Below are positions 48,348 to 58,862 of a stretch of DNA of 64,000 nt, piece after piece. A program made the position numbers and the translations under genes. The notes below the pieces were generated by a model. The model saw nothing but the letters and a program-made list of their open reading frames with translations. It made no database searches and was not told where the DNA came from. How positions within the stretch are numbered: position 1 is the first letter of the stretch; each line of letters opens with the position of its first letter. Source of the stretch: Aquimarina agarivorans (lineage in GTDB: Bacteria > Bacteroidota > Bacteroidia > Flavobacteriales > Flavobacteriaceae); NCBI RefSeq assembly GCF_000218485.1, contig NZ_AFPB01000089.1:1-64000 (forward strand), in the 5' to 3' direction.

Positions 48348-49364
48348 ATGCGAATTAACGATAAATCCAATTATAAAGCATACGTTGCTGCAGAATACAG
48401 ATACGAAACAATGCAATACAAACGCAGTGGAAACAGCGGTGTTTTACTACCTGCAATATCTTTAGGACTGTGGCATAATTTTAGTCATTTTGATCAATTG
48501 GCTAATGCCGATAATATTTTACGGACTGCTTTTGATTATGGAATTACGCATTTTGATTTGGCAAACAATTATGGCCCTCCCTACGGAAGTGCCGAAGAAA
48601 ATTTTGGTACGCTATTAAAACGTAATTTTAGTGCTTACCGAGATGAGTTGTTTATTGCCTCCAAAGCAGGTTACGATATGTGGGCTGGACCTTATGGCAA
48701 TTGGGGATCGCGTAAATATCTTATTTCTAGCATAGATCAAAGTTTGAAACGTATGCAGCTGGATTATGTAGATCTTTTTTACCACCATCGACCAGACCCT
48801 GAAACACCACTGGAAGAAACTGCCGTAGCCTTGTGCGATATCGTTAGACAAGGTAAAGCACTTTATATTGGAATATCAAATTATGAAGCTGACCGTACAA
48901 AAAAAATGGCTTCACTACTTACTGAATTAAATGTTCCTTTTATAATCCACCAAGCTAAATATTCTTTGTTTGAACGCGGTATAGAAAAAGAGCTTTTTGC
49001 TGCACTAGATGAAACCAAACTTGGTTGTATTGCTTTTTCACCATTAGCTCAAGGAATGCTCACTGACAAGTATTTGAATGGAATCCCAGCCGATTCCAGA
49101 GCTGGTAAAGAAAAAACATACCTGCAGCCCGAAACTGTAGCTGCAAAACTTTCTCAAATCAAACAATTGAACACCATAGCTGAAGGTAGAGGTCAAAAAT
49201 TATCTCAAATGGCTATTGCTTGGATTCTTTCTAAAAAACAAATTTCATCGGTACTTGTTGGTGCAAGTTCTTCCAAACAATTAAAAGAAAATTTAGTGGC
49301 TATAAAAAATACAAGCTTTTCAGAAGAAGAACTGAAAAAAATTGATAAAATCACACTTATGTAA
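48348..49364 (+). CDS. yghZ: Aldo-keto reductase, YghZ (L-glyceraldehyde 3-phosphate reductase) type
   Basis: A 338-residue NADPH-dependent reductase closely resembling E. coli YghZ/Gpr along its whole length. LPAISLGLWHNF, FDLANNYGPPYGSAEENFG, SKAGYDMWAGPYG and SLDQSLKRM-like blocks are shared. The AKR tetrad residues lie in FDLANNYGPP (Asp, Tyr), SKAGY (Lys) and YHHRPD (His), and the cofactor-binding VLVGASSSKQLKEN is near the C-terminus. Orthologues detoxify L-glyceraldehyde 3-phosphate and methylglyoxal. The first ~23 residues (before MQYKRSGNSG) align to the YghZ N-terminal extension, which supports this start. It is monocistronic, upstream of the glycogen operon. Confidence 0.9.
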   Translation: MRINDKSNYKAYVAAEYRYETMQYKRSGNSGVLLPAISLGLWHNFSHFDQLANADNILRTAFDYGITHFDLANNYGPPYGSAEENFGTLLKRNFSAYRDELFIASKAGYDMWAGPYGNWGSRKYLISSIDQSLKRMQLDYVDLFYHHRPDPETPLEETAVALCDIVRQGKALYIGISNYEADRTKKMASLLTELNVPFIIHQAKYSLFERGIEKELFAALDETKLGCIAFSPLAQGMLTDKYLNGIPADSRAGKEKTYLQPETVAAKLSQIKQLNTIAEGRGQKLSQMAIAWILSKKQISSVLVGASSSKQLKENLVAIKNTSFSEEELKKIDKITLM

Positions 49365-49436
49365 CAGACAAATTTTCATATTAAAAATAAATTAAGAATT
49401 AAGTTACATTTAAGCTAACAACAAATTTAAAACACT

Positions 49437-49467
49437 TTTGCCAAACGGTAAACATTGGCTATATTTA
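49437..49467 (+). promoter_or_regulatory. Promoter of the glycogen operon
   Basis: TTTG (49437-49440), a spacer of exactly 19 bases, and TATATTTA (49460-49467; one mismatch from TAnnTTTG) lie 16 bases before the glgA start codon. Confidence 0.65.
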
Positions 49468-49483
49468 ACCACACATTGGGCTT

Positions 49484-50911
49484 ATGAATAAAATTTTACA
49501 TGTAGCAGCAGAATGCTACCCTATTGCAAAAGTTGGTGGTCTTGCAGATGTTGTCGGTGCACTCCCTAAATATCAGGAAAAATCGGGTATTACTTCGGAA
49601 GTTATAATGCCATTTTATCAAAAACCATTTACTCAAACTAATGAGCTCCAATGCATTTCCAATGATTTAGTTTATTTGGGACAAACTCCTTATGAATATG
49701 AAATCCTAGAGGTTCCAAAAACACATCTTGGATTTACTATTTATTTAGTCAAAATTGAAAATCTTACCGATCGTACCGAGGTATATGGTTATCATGACGA
49801 TACGGAACGTTTTACTGCTTTTCAAAAGGTTGTTGCTGATTTTATATTGCAAATACAGCAAAAACCAGACGTAATTCATTGTCATGATCATCATACGGGT
49901 TTGCTTCCATTTTTTATTAGTTATGCTCATAAATATGAAAGTTTGAAAGACATTCCCACTGTGCTTACCATTCATAACGCACAGTATCAGGGTGAATTTA
50001 GTTTTGATAAACTCTATTATTTTCCTGAATATGATTTAAACCACTCCGGAATACTTGAATGGGATCATCAAATCAATCCATTGGCAACGGCCATTAAATG
50101 CGTTTGGAAAATAACCACAGTTTCACCAAGTTATTTGATTGAATTACAAAAAAATGCAAATGGATTGGAAAGCCTTTTATCTCACGAAAATAAAAAATCG
50201 CTTGGGATATTAAATGGTGTTGATCCTGAGGTATGGAATCCTAAAATAGACCCTTTACTTGAAAGCAACTTTGGACTACAAAATATAGCAAGTGGACGAA
50301 ATGGAAATAAAGCTTGGCTTTGTAATAAATTTGATTTGGATAACACCAAACCACTTATGGCATTTATTGGTCGATTTGTGTATGAAAAAGGGTCTGACTT
50401 ACTACCAGCAGTAATTACATCAATTTTTGATCAGCTAAAGCTTGATGTAACCGTTCTCATTTTAGGTAGTGGCGATAGTGGAACCACGGAACAATTAAAA
50501 GAGGTAAAGGAAAAATACAAAGGCAAATACAATCACCACATAGGGTATAATGAAAAATTATCCCATATTATTTACGGTGGAGCTGATTTTTTACTTATGC
50601 CGTCAAGGGTAGAACCATGCGGATTAAATCAAATGTATGCATTGCGTTATGGCATGATTCCTATTGTTAGTAAAGTTGGTGGTTTAATTGACACCATAAC
50701 TGATGTGGATGCTAATGAAAATGGCTTCGGAATTACAATAGCCAATGTCAGCGTTCATGAAATTAGTTTTGGCATTCAGCGTGCGGTTGATATTTACAAC
50801 AACAAATCGTTCTACAGTAAAAAAAGAAAACAAATAATGAAAATTGACAATAGCTGGGACAGTTCAGCTAAGCAATATATAAACATGTATCACTCACTTA
50901 TAAAACAATAA
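49484..50911 (+). CDS. glgA: Glycogen synthase (GT5)
   Basis: A 475-residue ADP-glucose-dependent glycosyltransferase that elongates alpha-1,4-glucan. The N-terminal Rossmann domain carries the donor motif KVGGLADV (16-23). The C-terminal domain holds FIGRFVYEKGSDLL and the GT-B sugar-nucleotide site MPSRVEPCGLNQMYALRYGMIP (glutamate in RVEPCG). The length is typical. It is the first gene of glgA-glgC-glgB-GH31; glgC follows after 7 bases, so the genes are surely co-transcribed from the promoter at 49437. Confidence 0.95.
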   Translation: MNKILHVAAECYPIAKVGGLADVVGALPKYQEKSGITSEVIMPFYQKPFTQTNELQCISNDLVYLGQTPYEYEILEVPKTHLGFTIYLVKIENLTDRTEVYGYHDDTERFTAFQKVVADFILQIQQKPDVIHCHDHHTGLLPFFISYAHKYESLKDIPTVLTIHNAQYQGEFSFDKLYYFPEYDLNHSGILEWDHQINPLATAIKCVWKITTVSPSYLIELQKNANGLESLLSHENKKSLGILNGVDPEVWNPKIDPLLESNFGLQNIASGRNGNKAWLCNKFDLDNTKPLMAFIGRFVYEKGSDLLPAVITSIFDQLKLDVTVLILGSGDSGTTEQLKEVKEKYKGKYNHHIGYNEKLSHIIYGGADFLLMPSRVEPCGLNQMYALRYGMIPIVSKVGGLIDTITDVDANENGFGITIANVSVHEISFGIQRAVDIYNNKSFYSKKRKQIMKIDNSWDSSAKQYINMYHSLIKQ

Positions 50912-50918
50912 TTTAACA

Positions 50919-52196
50919 ATGCTAAACAAAAAAGTTCTCAGTATTATCCTTGGAGGTGGCCGAGGAACAAGACTTGAGCCTCTTACAAGTCATAGATCAA
51001 AACCAGCTGTACCAGTAGCAGGAAAATACAGATTAGTTGATATTCCTATTTCTAACTGTATCCATAATGATTTAAAACGAATGTATGTTTTAACACAGTT
51101 TAATTCTGCATCCTTAAATTCACATGTAAAAAATACCTACCAGTTTAGTAATTTCAGTGATGCTTTTGTTGATATTTTAGCTGCGGAACAAACCCCAGAT
51201 AATCAAACCTGGTTTCAGGGTACTGCGGATGCGGTAAGGCAATGTCAGCATCATTTTCATGGACATGAATATGAATATGCGCTCATTTTGTCAGGAGATC
51301 AATTGTACCAAATGGATTTAACCGAAATGATTAGTGCGCATGAAAAAAGTGGTGCCGATATTACCATTGCCACTCAACCTGTTTCTGCTAAAGAAGCTCC
51401 TGCTTTTGGAATATTAAAAACAGACGACGATAGTTTTATCCGAACTTTTACAGAAAAACCTCCTTTGGATAAATTAGCTGGTTGGGAATCGGAAGTTTCA
51501 GATGATATGAAAGCCGTAGGCAGAGAATATTTAGCCTCCATGGGGATTTATATTTTTAATAAATCTGTTATGGACGAAGCTTTAAAGAATACCACAACAA
51601 TTGATTTTGGAAAAGAAATTATTCCTGATGCCATTACTAAAGGACAAAAAGTATTTGGTTATCAGTATGAGGGATATTGGGAAGATATTGGAACTATCAA
51701 ATCATTTTTTGAGGCTAACTTAGCACTTACTGATGATATTCCTAAATTCAATTTGTTTGACAGGGATAATAACATCCTGACACGTGCACGTATTTTGCCT
51801 CCGAGTAAAGTTAATGTTACCACACTTAGCAAAGCTTTAATTAGTGAAGGCTGTATTCTTTCGGGTGACAGCATTGAACGTTGCGTCATAGGAATTAGAT
51901 CGCGTATTGGGCGTAAAAGTATTTTGAAAAATACCTACATGATGGGTAGCGACTTTTACCAAACGCTAAACGAAGTAGCCGAACATGAAAAAAATGGTAC
52001 TCCGTACGTAGGTGTAGGTGATAATTGTACCATTACTAATGCTATTTTGGAAAAAAATTGCTGTATTGGTAATAATGTTACTATTAATGGAGGAGATCAC
52101 CTTAGCGATACCGAAACCGATACTTACGTAATTAGAGATGGTGTTATTGTTATTAAAAACAAAGCCATGATATTACCAAACACTGTTATTGGGTAA
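50919..52196 (+). CDS. glgC: Glucose-1-phosphate adenylyltransferase
   Basis: A 425-residue enzyme that makes ADP-glucose from ATP and glucose 1-phosphate, the committed step of glycogen synthesis. The pyrophosphorylase motif GGGRGTRLEPLTSHRSKPAVP (12-32) and the substrate-binding segment TFTEKP are present. GYWEDIGTIKSFFEANLAL (about 251-269) is followed by a left-handed beta-helix domain (about 300-425) with hexapeptide-like repeats. The allosteric effector preference cannot be read from the sequence. Second gene of the operon. Confidence 0.95.
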   Translation: MLNKKVLSIILGGGRGTRLEPLTSHRSKPAVPVAGKYRLVDIPISNCIHNDLKRMYVLTQFNSASLNSHVKNTYQFSNFSDAFVDILAAEQTPDNQTWFQGTADAVRQCQHHFHGHEYEYALILSGDQLYQMDLTEMISAHEKSGADITIATQPVSAKEAPAFGILKTDDDSFIRTFTEKPPLDKLAGWESEVSDDMKAVGREYLASMGIYIFNKSVMDEALKNTTTIDFGKEIIPDAITKGQKVFGYQYEGYWEDIGTIKSFFEANLALTDDIPKFNLFDRDNNILTRARILPPSKVNVTTLSKALISEGCILSGDSIERCVIGIRSRIGRKSILKNTYMMGSDFYQTLNEVAEHEKNGTPYVGVGDNCTITNAILEKNCCIGNNVTINGGDHLSDTETDTYVIRDGVIVIKNKAMILPNTVIG

Positions 52197-52244
52197 ACTG
52201 AATAACAAATTAAAAGAAACTACTAAACAAATAGCATCGCATTA

Positions 52245-54152
52245 ATGGAGCTTGTACAACCTTATTCTCTTTTTACCGATTTTGACATTTCTCTTTTCAA
52301 AAATGGCTCTCACTATAATTTGTTCGATAAATTTGGAGCCCATCCTTTAACAATTGATGGTGTAAAAGGCACCTATTTTTCTGTATGGGCGCCAACTGCT
52401 AAATCTGTTTCGGTTATTGGAAATTTCAACTTTTGGCAGGGTAACAATCATCAGTTGCTTGTCCGTTGGGATAGTTCAGGAATTTGGGAAGGATTTATTC
52501 CTAATGTCACTGCAGGTGAATTATACAAATACCGGATAGAATCTCACAATCAAGGAATTGTTACTGAAAAAGCTGATCCATACGGTAGACTTTGTGAATT
52601 GCCCCCAAAAACAGCGTCAATTGTTCAAAATCCATCTAAATATAAATGGAAAGATGATGCTTGGATGACGTACCGAAAAGATAAGAATGGTTTGGATAAA
52701 CCCTATTCCGTATACGAAGTACATTTGGAATCTTGGAAAAAGAATGATGGTTATAAAAATTTAAGCTTTCGCGAGTTAGCTAAAGACCTGGTAAGTTATG
52801 TGTCAAAAATGAATTTTACTCATGTAGAATTTATGCCTATTATGGAATACCCGTTTTCTCCCTCATGGGGATATCAACTAACGGGTTATTTTGCTCCTAG
52901 TGCTCGCTTTGGAACGCCTGATGATTTAAAGTATTTGATTGATCAATTCCATAAACATGATATTGGAGTTATAGTGGATTGGGTACCCTCCCACTTCCCC
53001 GAAGACGCACATGGTTTAGGCTTTTTTGATGGTTCTAATTTATATGAACATCCTGACCCAAGGAAAGGGTACCACCAGGACTGGAAAAGTTTGATTTTTA
53101 ATTACGGACGCAATGAAGTAAAAGCATTTCTTATTAGCAATGCGGTATTTTGGATGCAGGAATTTCATATTGACGCGCTTAGAGTAGATGCCGTAGCCTC
53201 CATGTTATATTTGGATTATTCTAGGGAGGAAGGTGAATGGGAACCTAACATATACGGTGGACGTGAAAATTTGGAAGCCATTGCATTTATCAAAGAATTC
53301 AATACAGAACTATACGCCCGTTTCAATGGTATCCAAACCATTGCTGAAGAATCCACGGCTTTTCCTGGCGTAACTAAACCCATTGAGTTAGGCGGTTTAG
53401 GCTTTGGTATGAAATGGATGATGGGCTGGATGCACGATACTTTGGATTACTTTGCTAAGGATACTATTTATCGTAAATACCACCATAACGAAATTACCTT
53501 CAGTTTAGCTTATGCATTTAGCGAAAATTTTATGCTTCCATTTTCACACGATGAAGTGGTTTATGGTAAAAAATCCTTAATTTACAGAATGCCTGGTGAT
53601 GAATGGCAACGCTTTGCTAATTTAAGAGCCATGTATGGTTATATGTTTACCCACCCAGGAACTAAACTTTTATTTCAGGGTGCTGAATTTGGTCAAACTG
53701 AAGAATGGAACTTTCAACAAAGTTTAGATTGGCATTTGCTCGATTTTGATCCACATAAAAAATTACAGGCTTTTGTTGCTGACTTAAATGATTTGTATCA
53801 AAAAGAACCTGCATTATACGAAAAAGCATTTAGTCACGAAGGTTTTGAATGGATTGAGCATAATGATGCTGAAAAATCAGTGATTAGCTACATACGAAAA
53901 GGACACGATCCCAAAAATAATTTAATTGTTGTTTGTAATTTAACACCTTCTACAATAAAAAAATATAAATTAGGGGTAAATTCTAATAAAAATTTAAAAG
54001 AAATCTTTAATTCGGATTTAAAGAAATATCATGGAAGTGACATAAAAAATAGTAAATCAATAAAAGTTTCCAACAAAGGATGGCATTTTAAAAAATATTC
54101 AACCTTTATTACTTTACCTCCACTTTCTGTTATTGTTTTTAAACACGAATAA
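52245..54152 (+). CDS. glgB: 1,4-alpha-glucan branching enzyme (GH13)
   Basis: A 635-residue enzyme that introduces alpha-1,6 branches. An N-terminal CBM48 (about 30-115; YFSVWAPTAKSVSVIGNFNFW) precedes the GH13 barrel. The catalytic nucleophile is D315 in DALRVDAV, the acid is in IAEESTAFPG (E368/E369), and the third Asp lies in FSHDEVV. A C-terminal all-beta domain closes the protein. It lacks the extra N1 domain of the longer E. coli enzyme, which is common in Bacteroidota. Third gene of the operon; GH31 follows after 38 bases. Confidence 0.95.
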   Translation: MELVQPYSLFTDFDISLFKNGSHYNLFDKFGAHPLTIDGVKGTYFSVWAPTAKSVSVIGNFNFWQGNNHQLLVRWDSSGIWEGFIPNVTAGELYKYRIESHNQGIVTEKADPYGRLCELPPKTASIVQNPSKYKWKDDAWMTYRKDKNGLDKPYSVYEVHLESWKKNDGYKNLSFRELAKDLVSYVSKMNFTHVEFMPIMEYPFSPSWGYQLTGYFAPSARFGTPDDLKYLIDQFHKHDIGVIVDWVPSHFPEDAHGLGFFDGSNLYEHPDPRKGYHQDWKSLIFNYGRNEVKAFLISNAVFWMQEFHIDALRVDAVASMLYLDYSREEGEWEPNIYGGRENLEAIAFIKEFNTELYARFNGIQTIAEESTAFPGVTKPIELGGLGFGMKWMMGWMHDTLDYFAKDTIYRKYHHNEITFSLAYAFSENFMLPFSHDEVVYGKKSLIYRMPGDEWQRFANLRAMYGYMFTHPGTKLLFQGAEFGQTEEWNFQQSLDWHLLDFDPHKKLQAFVADLNDLYQKEPALYEKAFSHEGFEWIEHNDAEKSVISYIRKGHDPKNNLIVVCNLTPSTIKKYKLGVNSNKNLKEIFNSDLKKYHGSDIKNSKSIKVSNKGWHFKKYSTFITLPPLSVIVFKHE

Positions 54153-54190
54153 GTACCTTTAATAAGTATAAAATTGGAAAACCATTTCTT

Positions 54191-56590
54191 ATGATATTAA
54201 ATGAACATATAGAACGTAAAGGGAACATGTATCCTACCAAAGTGTTAAAACACGAAAAGGATATTGACACCTTTTTCTTTCACACTGAAAATGGAGTAAT
54301 ACTGCAACTTACTGTTCTTAGGGATAGCGTTGTACGTTTTAGATATTCGACTACAAATACTTTTGAAGATGATTTTTCGTATGCAATTGACAAAAAAGCT
54401 CTAAACGGCTATAATACCTTGGATATTGAAGAAACAGATGATACTTACATAATTACCACCGAAAAAATTGCCATTCATATTTTAAAAAGTAATTTAAAAG
54501 TTACTATTTATGATATTGAGGAAAATTGTATTATCCTTCAGGATGAACAAGGATTTCACTGGGAAGAAAGTTATGAGCTAGGGAGTGACATTGTTAAAAT
54601 GAGTAAAATTTCAGCTGACGCAGAAAGTTTTTACGCATTAGGAGACAAACCCTTGCACTCAAATTTGAAAGGGAAACGAGTCGAAAACTGGGCTACAGAT
54701 TCATACGCCTTTGGCAGCAATACGGATCCCATTTACAAAGCCATTCCTTTTTACGTAGGCTTACATCATAAAAAAGCTTACGGAGTATTTTTTGACAATA
54801 CGTTCCGCAGCTATTTTGACTTCTGCCATGAGCGTCGAAATGTAACAAGCTTTTGGGCGCAAGGTGGCGAAATGAATTACTACTTCATTTACGGTCCAAA
54901 AATGGAAGATGTAGTTATCAAATACACACAACTTACAGGAGTGCCTGAAATGCCACCATTGTGGGCCTTAGGATTTCATCAATGTAAATGGAGTTACTAC
55001 CCTGAAGCTAAAGTAAAGGAAATTACGGGTAAATTTAGAGCGTTAAACATCCCATGTGATGCCATTTATTTGGATATTGATTATATGGATGGTTTTCGAT
55101 GCTTTACGTGGGACAAAGAGAAGTTTCCTGATCCCAAACACATGGTTAAGGAACTGTCCGACGATGGTTTTAAAACCGTAGTAATTATTGATCCAGGAAT
55201 TAAAATTGATTACAACTACGATGTATTTTTAGAAGGCTTAGAAAACGATTACTATTGCAAACGTGCCGATGGACCATATATGAAAGGGAAAGTTTGGCCT
55301 GGGGAATGCTATTTTCCAGATTATACACGGCCTGAAGTTAGAGAATGGTGGGCAACCTTATTTAAAGGATTAATTGAAGAAGTTGGCGTGCGTGGTGTAT
55401 GGAATGATATGAATGAGCCTGCTGTGATGGATGTTCCGGGGAAATCATTTCCTAATGATGTGCGTCATGATTATGATGGCCACCCATGCAGTCACCGAAA
55501 GGCACATAATATTTACGGTATGCAAATGGCACGAGCTACTTACCATGGTGTAAAACGTGCTGGCTACCCTACCCGACCTTTTGTTATTACACGTTCAGCC
55601 TACTCAGGAACTCAACGCTATACAAGTACTTGGATGGGCGATAATATTGCCACTTGGGAACATTTGGTAATTGCTAACCGACAAATTCAGCGCATGTGCA
55701 TGTCGGGCTATTCCTTTGCGGGTACTGATATCGGTGGATTTGCGGAACAACCGCAAGGTGAATTATTTGCTCGTTGGATTCAATTAGGGATTTTTCATCC
55801 TTTTTTTAGAGTACATTCAAGTGGGGATCACGGCGAACAAGAACCTTGGTCTTTTGGTGATGAAATAACAGATATTTCGCGTAAGTTTATTGAAATTAGA
55901 TATACTTTACTGCCTTACATATACACTGCCTTTTACAATTATATTAAGGAGGGCATTCCAATGTTAAAATCATTAGTGATATTTGATCAAGAGGATGTTC
56001 AAACGCATTACCGCACCGACGAATTTATTTTTGGAAACCAAATTTTAGTTTGTCCAATTAATGAACCCAATACCAAAGGGAGACGCATGTATATTCCTAA
56101 GGGCATTTGGTTTGATTTTTGGTCCAATACTGTAATTATGGGAGGTAAAGAATATTGGGTTGATGCTGATTTAGATTCCATGCCTATTTTTGTAAAATCA
56201 GGTGCAATCATACCGCGATATCCTGTGCAACAATATGTGGGAGAAAAAAATATTGAAGAGCTTCAACTTGATTGCTATTACAAAAATGGCATTGAAAAAT
56301 CTGTAGTGTATGAAGATGAAAATGATGGCTATGGCTACAAAAAAGGAGTATTTAGCAAACGTGATTTTATTTACACGGGAAAAGATAATGAAATCACTAT
56401 TCAGCAATTTAAAACAGGTAAATATAAAACTAGCTACAAATCTTTAAAAATTAGTTTAATTGGTAGTCCTTTTACCGTGAAATCAATGGAGCTGGATAAT
56501 CAAAAATTTACTCCTGAAATTATTTATAAAGGTGGTGTAGCCGAATTTAATATTCCTAAAGATTTTACTGAATTACATATACTTGGTTAA
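54191..56590 (+). CDS. GH31 alpha-glucosidase
   Basis: A 799-residue GH31 enzyme that releases glucose from the non-reducing end of alpha-glucans. The N-terminal beta-sandwich (about 1-230) is followed by a TIM barrel with nucleophile D406 in WNDMNEP and acid/base D484 in TWMGDN; GFHQCKWSYYPEAKV and FRVHSSGDHGEQEPW are also typical. There is no signal peptide, so it acts in the cytoplasm. That fits its place at the end of the glycogen operon, where it would degrade maltodextrins or glycogen. A strong terminator follows at 56634. Alternative activities in GH31 (alpha-xylosidase, transglucosidase) are less likely given context. Confidence 0.92.
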   Translation: MILNEHIERKGNMYPTKVLKHEKDIDTFFFHTENGVILQLTVLRDSVVRFRYSTTNTFEDDFSYAIDKKALNGYNTLDIEETDDTYIITTEKIAIHILKSNLKVTIYDIEENCIILQDEQGFHWEESYELGSDIVKMSKISADAESFYALGDKPLHSNLKGKRVENWATDSYAFGSNTDPIYKAIPFYVGLHHKKAYGVFFDNTFRSYFDFCHERRNVTSFWAQGGEMNYYFIYGPKMEDVVIKYTQLTGVPEMPPLWALGFHQCKWSYYPEAKVKEITGKFRALNIPCDAIYLDIDYMDGFRCFTWDKEKFPDPKHMVKELSDDGFKTVVIIDPGIKIDYNYDVFLEGLENDYYCKRADGPYMKGKVWPGECYFPDYTRPEVREWWATLFKGLIEEVGVRGVWNDMNEPAVMDVPGKSFPNDVRHDYDGHPCSHRKAHNIYGMQMARATYHGVKRAGYPTRPFVITRSAYSGTQRYTSTWMGDNIATWEHLVIANRQIQRMCMSGYSFAGTDIGGFAEQPQGELFARWIQLGIFHPFFRVHSSGDHGEQEPWSFGDEITDISRKFIEIRYTLLPYIYTAFYNYIKEGIPMLKSLVIFDQEDVQTHYRTDEFIFGNQILVCPINEPNTKGRRMYIPKGIWFDFWSNTVIMGGKEYWVDADLDSMPIFVKSGAIIPRYPVQQYVGEKNIEELQLDCYYKNGIEKSVVYEDENDGYGYKKGVFSKRDFIYTGKDNEITIQQFKTGKYKTSYKSLKISLIGSPFTVKSMELDNQKFTPEIIYKGGVAEFNIPKDFTELHILG

Positions 56591-56633
56591 CCTTAAATAT
56601 TTTACTTAGTACTTAATAGATATTATATAAATG

Positions 56634-56661
56634 ACAAAACCCTTACTAGTAAGGGTTTTGT
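56634..56661. terminator. Bidirectional terminator between glycogen operon and subtilase
   Basis: A perfect 28-base palindrome (56634-56647 / 56648-56661, ACAAAACCCTTACT and its complement) is centred between the convergent GH31 and subtilase genes. Confidence 0.85.
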
Positions 56662-56684
56662 TATAAAATAATTTTACAATATTT

Positions 56685-58412
56685 TTATTTAGTAAATTTT
56701 AATGTTGTACTCTTTTTTGATGCCAAATCTTCGACATGTAAAAAATAAAATCCTTTAGATAAATGATTTATTTTATTTTCAGCTTTATTTTTATCCAATT
56801 TATCTTGAGTAATAACACCTCCTGATAAATCAAATATTGTGTAAGTCATTTGGTTATTATCTCCATTTATAATTATAGAGTTATCTGTTGAACTATACAT
56901 AATTTGTACCATATCATCATTAGTAGTATCTACGGTATCAAAATCAGTTATAAATAATGTATCATCTATTAAACCTGCTGCTTTTCCAAAATCTGGTATT
57001 CCAAATCCCAATTCATTATCTGGTGTATTTGCTTGACTTGAAGCTTTTCTAACAATATCCATTATTTCAGACGGTGTTTTTTCTGGAATACTTTGCCATA
57101 AACATGCAATTGCGCCACTTATTAATGGAGCCGCAAAAGATGTACCGTCGTATTCCAACAAATCACCTCCCGTTAAATCAAAACCAATTGCTGTTCCTAA
57201 TACACTTTGAGATAATGCTGCAACGTCGGGCTTTTGTCTGCCATCAGCACTTGGTCCTATTGAAGAATATCTCCATCTTTTATTATCAGCTTCCACCCCA
57301 GCAACACTTAATACGTTCGGAGAATCTGCGGGGGTTGAAATAATCTTCCAAGGATCTTGACCTAAATTACCTGCGGAAACAACTGTTAACATCCCTTTTT
57401 CTAAAGCTAAACTTGCCCCTCTGGCTATAAAGGATGTTTTCCCATCCATATCAGTTTTTTTATAATTGTATTTTTCTTCGTCAAATTGATCATAACCTAA
57501 TGAGGTGTTTATTATATCAACTCCTAGACTATCTGCTCTTTCTGCTGCAGCTATCCAAAAAATTTCTTCTTTAGGACTTTCACTTTCCATTACTTCTGTA
57601 ACAAAATTATAATACGATGCATCGGGTGCTGTTCCTACATATTTTAATTCATTTCCACTTGAAGTAAATTTACCATCAAAAAAACCTGCCATAACACTTA
57701 AAACTCCTATTCCATGTATAAAATCTATTTCATCAATTTTATTAATAAAATTATCTGATCGTTTATTGAAGTCATAACCTCCCAAAAACAATCCTTTACC
57801 TCTCATTCTTTGAGTAAGAATATCATTATTAAATTCTGTAAAATCAGAATCCATAATAGCTATAGTAATTCCCTTACCTGTAAAACCTTCGTTATGGAGA
57901 GCCTGAACATTAATTTGCTTATTTTGATCCTCAGAAAAACCATAATCAAAAGTTTCAGTAGATTTATTTTTTTCGACATCAATTTTAGTAGGCTCACCTA
58001 ACCCCATTCTATATTTAAACTTTGGTATTTCATTTTTAACATCTTTGGGATTTAAGCTACGATCCATAAAAAATAGACTTTTGACAAAAGAAAGAGATAA
58101 TAAAGTTTCGATATCAGATTTTTTACCCTCAACAAATATTCCGTTAAACCACTTAGAAGATGCTAAAAAAGTAATTCCTGACTGGTTTTTTATTTTAGTT
58201 ATGTACTCTTGCTCTAACGGTAAATCTCTGTCATCAACTTTGATTTTATGCCTTCGTTTTCTTTCGATAGCTTTTAGTGTTAAAAATTTTTCTGGGGTAT
58301 TAATTCTGCTTTCAGCATCTGGTTTTTCATTAAAAAAAACCCATGCTAATTCACTTTGAGCTGCTACTATTTCACCTAACAATATACAGCCAAATAAAAA
58401 TATTTTTTTCAT
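56685..58412 (-). CDS. S8 family subtilisin-like serine peptidase with T9SS sorting domain
   Basis: A secreted 575-residue protease: a signal peptide (about 1-18), a propeptide region (about 19-140, with the VFFNEKPDAESRINTPEKF opening seen in Bacteroidota S8 proteins), and a catalytic domain with D188 (AIMDSDF), H233 (HGIGVLSV), oxyanion N349 (SAGNLG) and S425 (GTSFAAP). A T9SS type A sorting domain (about 500-575) follows. It should be exported through type IX secretion and be surface-bound or released. It may supply peptides or mature other exported proteins. It stands alone. Confidence 0.93.
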   Translation of the reverse strand: MKKIFLFGCILLGEIVAAQSELAWVFFNEKPDAESRINTPEKFLTLKAIERKRRHKIKVDDRDLPLEQEYITKIKNQSGITFLASSKWFNGIFVEGKKSDIETLLSLSFVKSLFFMDRSLNPKDVKNEIPKFKYRMGLGEPTKIDVEKNKSTETFDYGFSEDQNKQINVQALHNEGFTGKGITIAIMDSDFTEFNNDILTQRMRGKGLFLGGYDFNKRSDNFINKIDEIDFIHGIGVLSVMAGFFDGKFTSSGNELKYVGTAPDASYYNFVTEVMESESPKEEIFWIAAAERADSLGVDIINTSLGYDQFDEEKYNYKKTDMDGKTSFIARGASLALEKGMLTVVSAGNLGQDPWKIISTPADSPNVLSVAGVEADNKRWRYSSIGPSADGRQKPDVAALSQSVLGTAIGFDLTGGDLLEYDGTSFAAPLISGAIACLWQSIPEKTPSEIMDIVRKASSQANTPDNELGFGIPDFGKAAGLIDDTLFITDFDTVDTTNDDMVQIMYSSTDNSIIINGDNNQMTYTIFDLSGGVITQDKLDKNKAENKINHLSKGFYFLHVEDLASKKSTTLKFTK

Positions 58413-58862
58413 ATTATTTTTTTGTGCAATATATAAATTAAGTAATATTTTTTACTATAATGTACTGTAGTCCAAATATATCCTTAATCTATAATACCCG
58501 AAATACTTAGAATATTTTAAAAGGTTTTTTTAATTTTGAGTATTTTCCCTAAAGACAAAACTAAATTTAAACATAACTAAAACACTAATTTTTAATGATT
58601 TGAAAAAAAAAGAAGAATTTGTGTAATTTGATATAAGATCCTAACAAACGTTTTTTTTTAGTAAGAATAAACTTTTAATAAAATAAATTGACACTTTATT
58701 AACTTATTATTAAGCAGTTACATTTAAATAATCGATAATGATATATACAATATGAATAGGATTTTTTCACAGGTACTAAATTATACCCTCCAGACCCCCT
58801 ATTTCAATATCATTAACATCTTATTTTTTAATATTCTGTCCTAAACATACCTACACTCTTCA
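58413..58862. other. Gene-free region upstream of the subtilase
   Basis: No coding frame or clear promoter was found. It is AT-rich, apart from a short pyrimidine-rich stretch at about 58783-58805. It would contain the minus-strand promoter of the subtilase gene. Confidence 0.45.
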
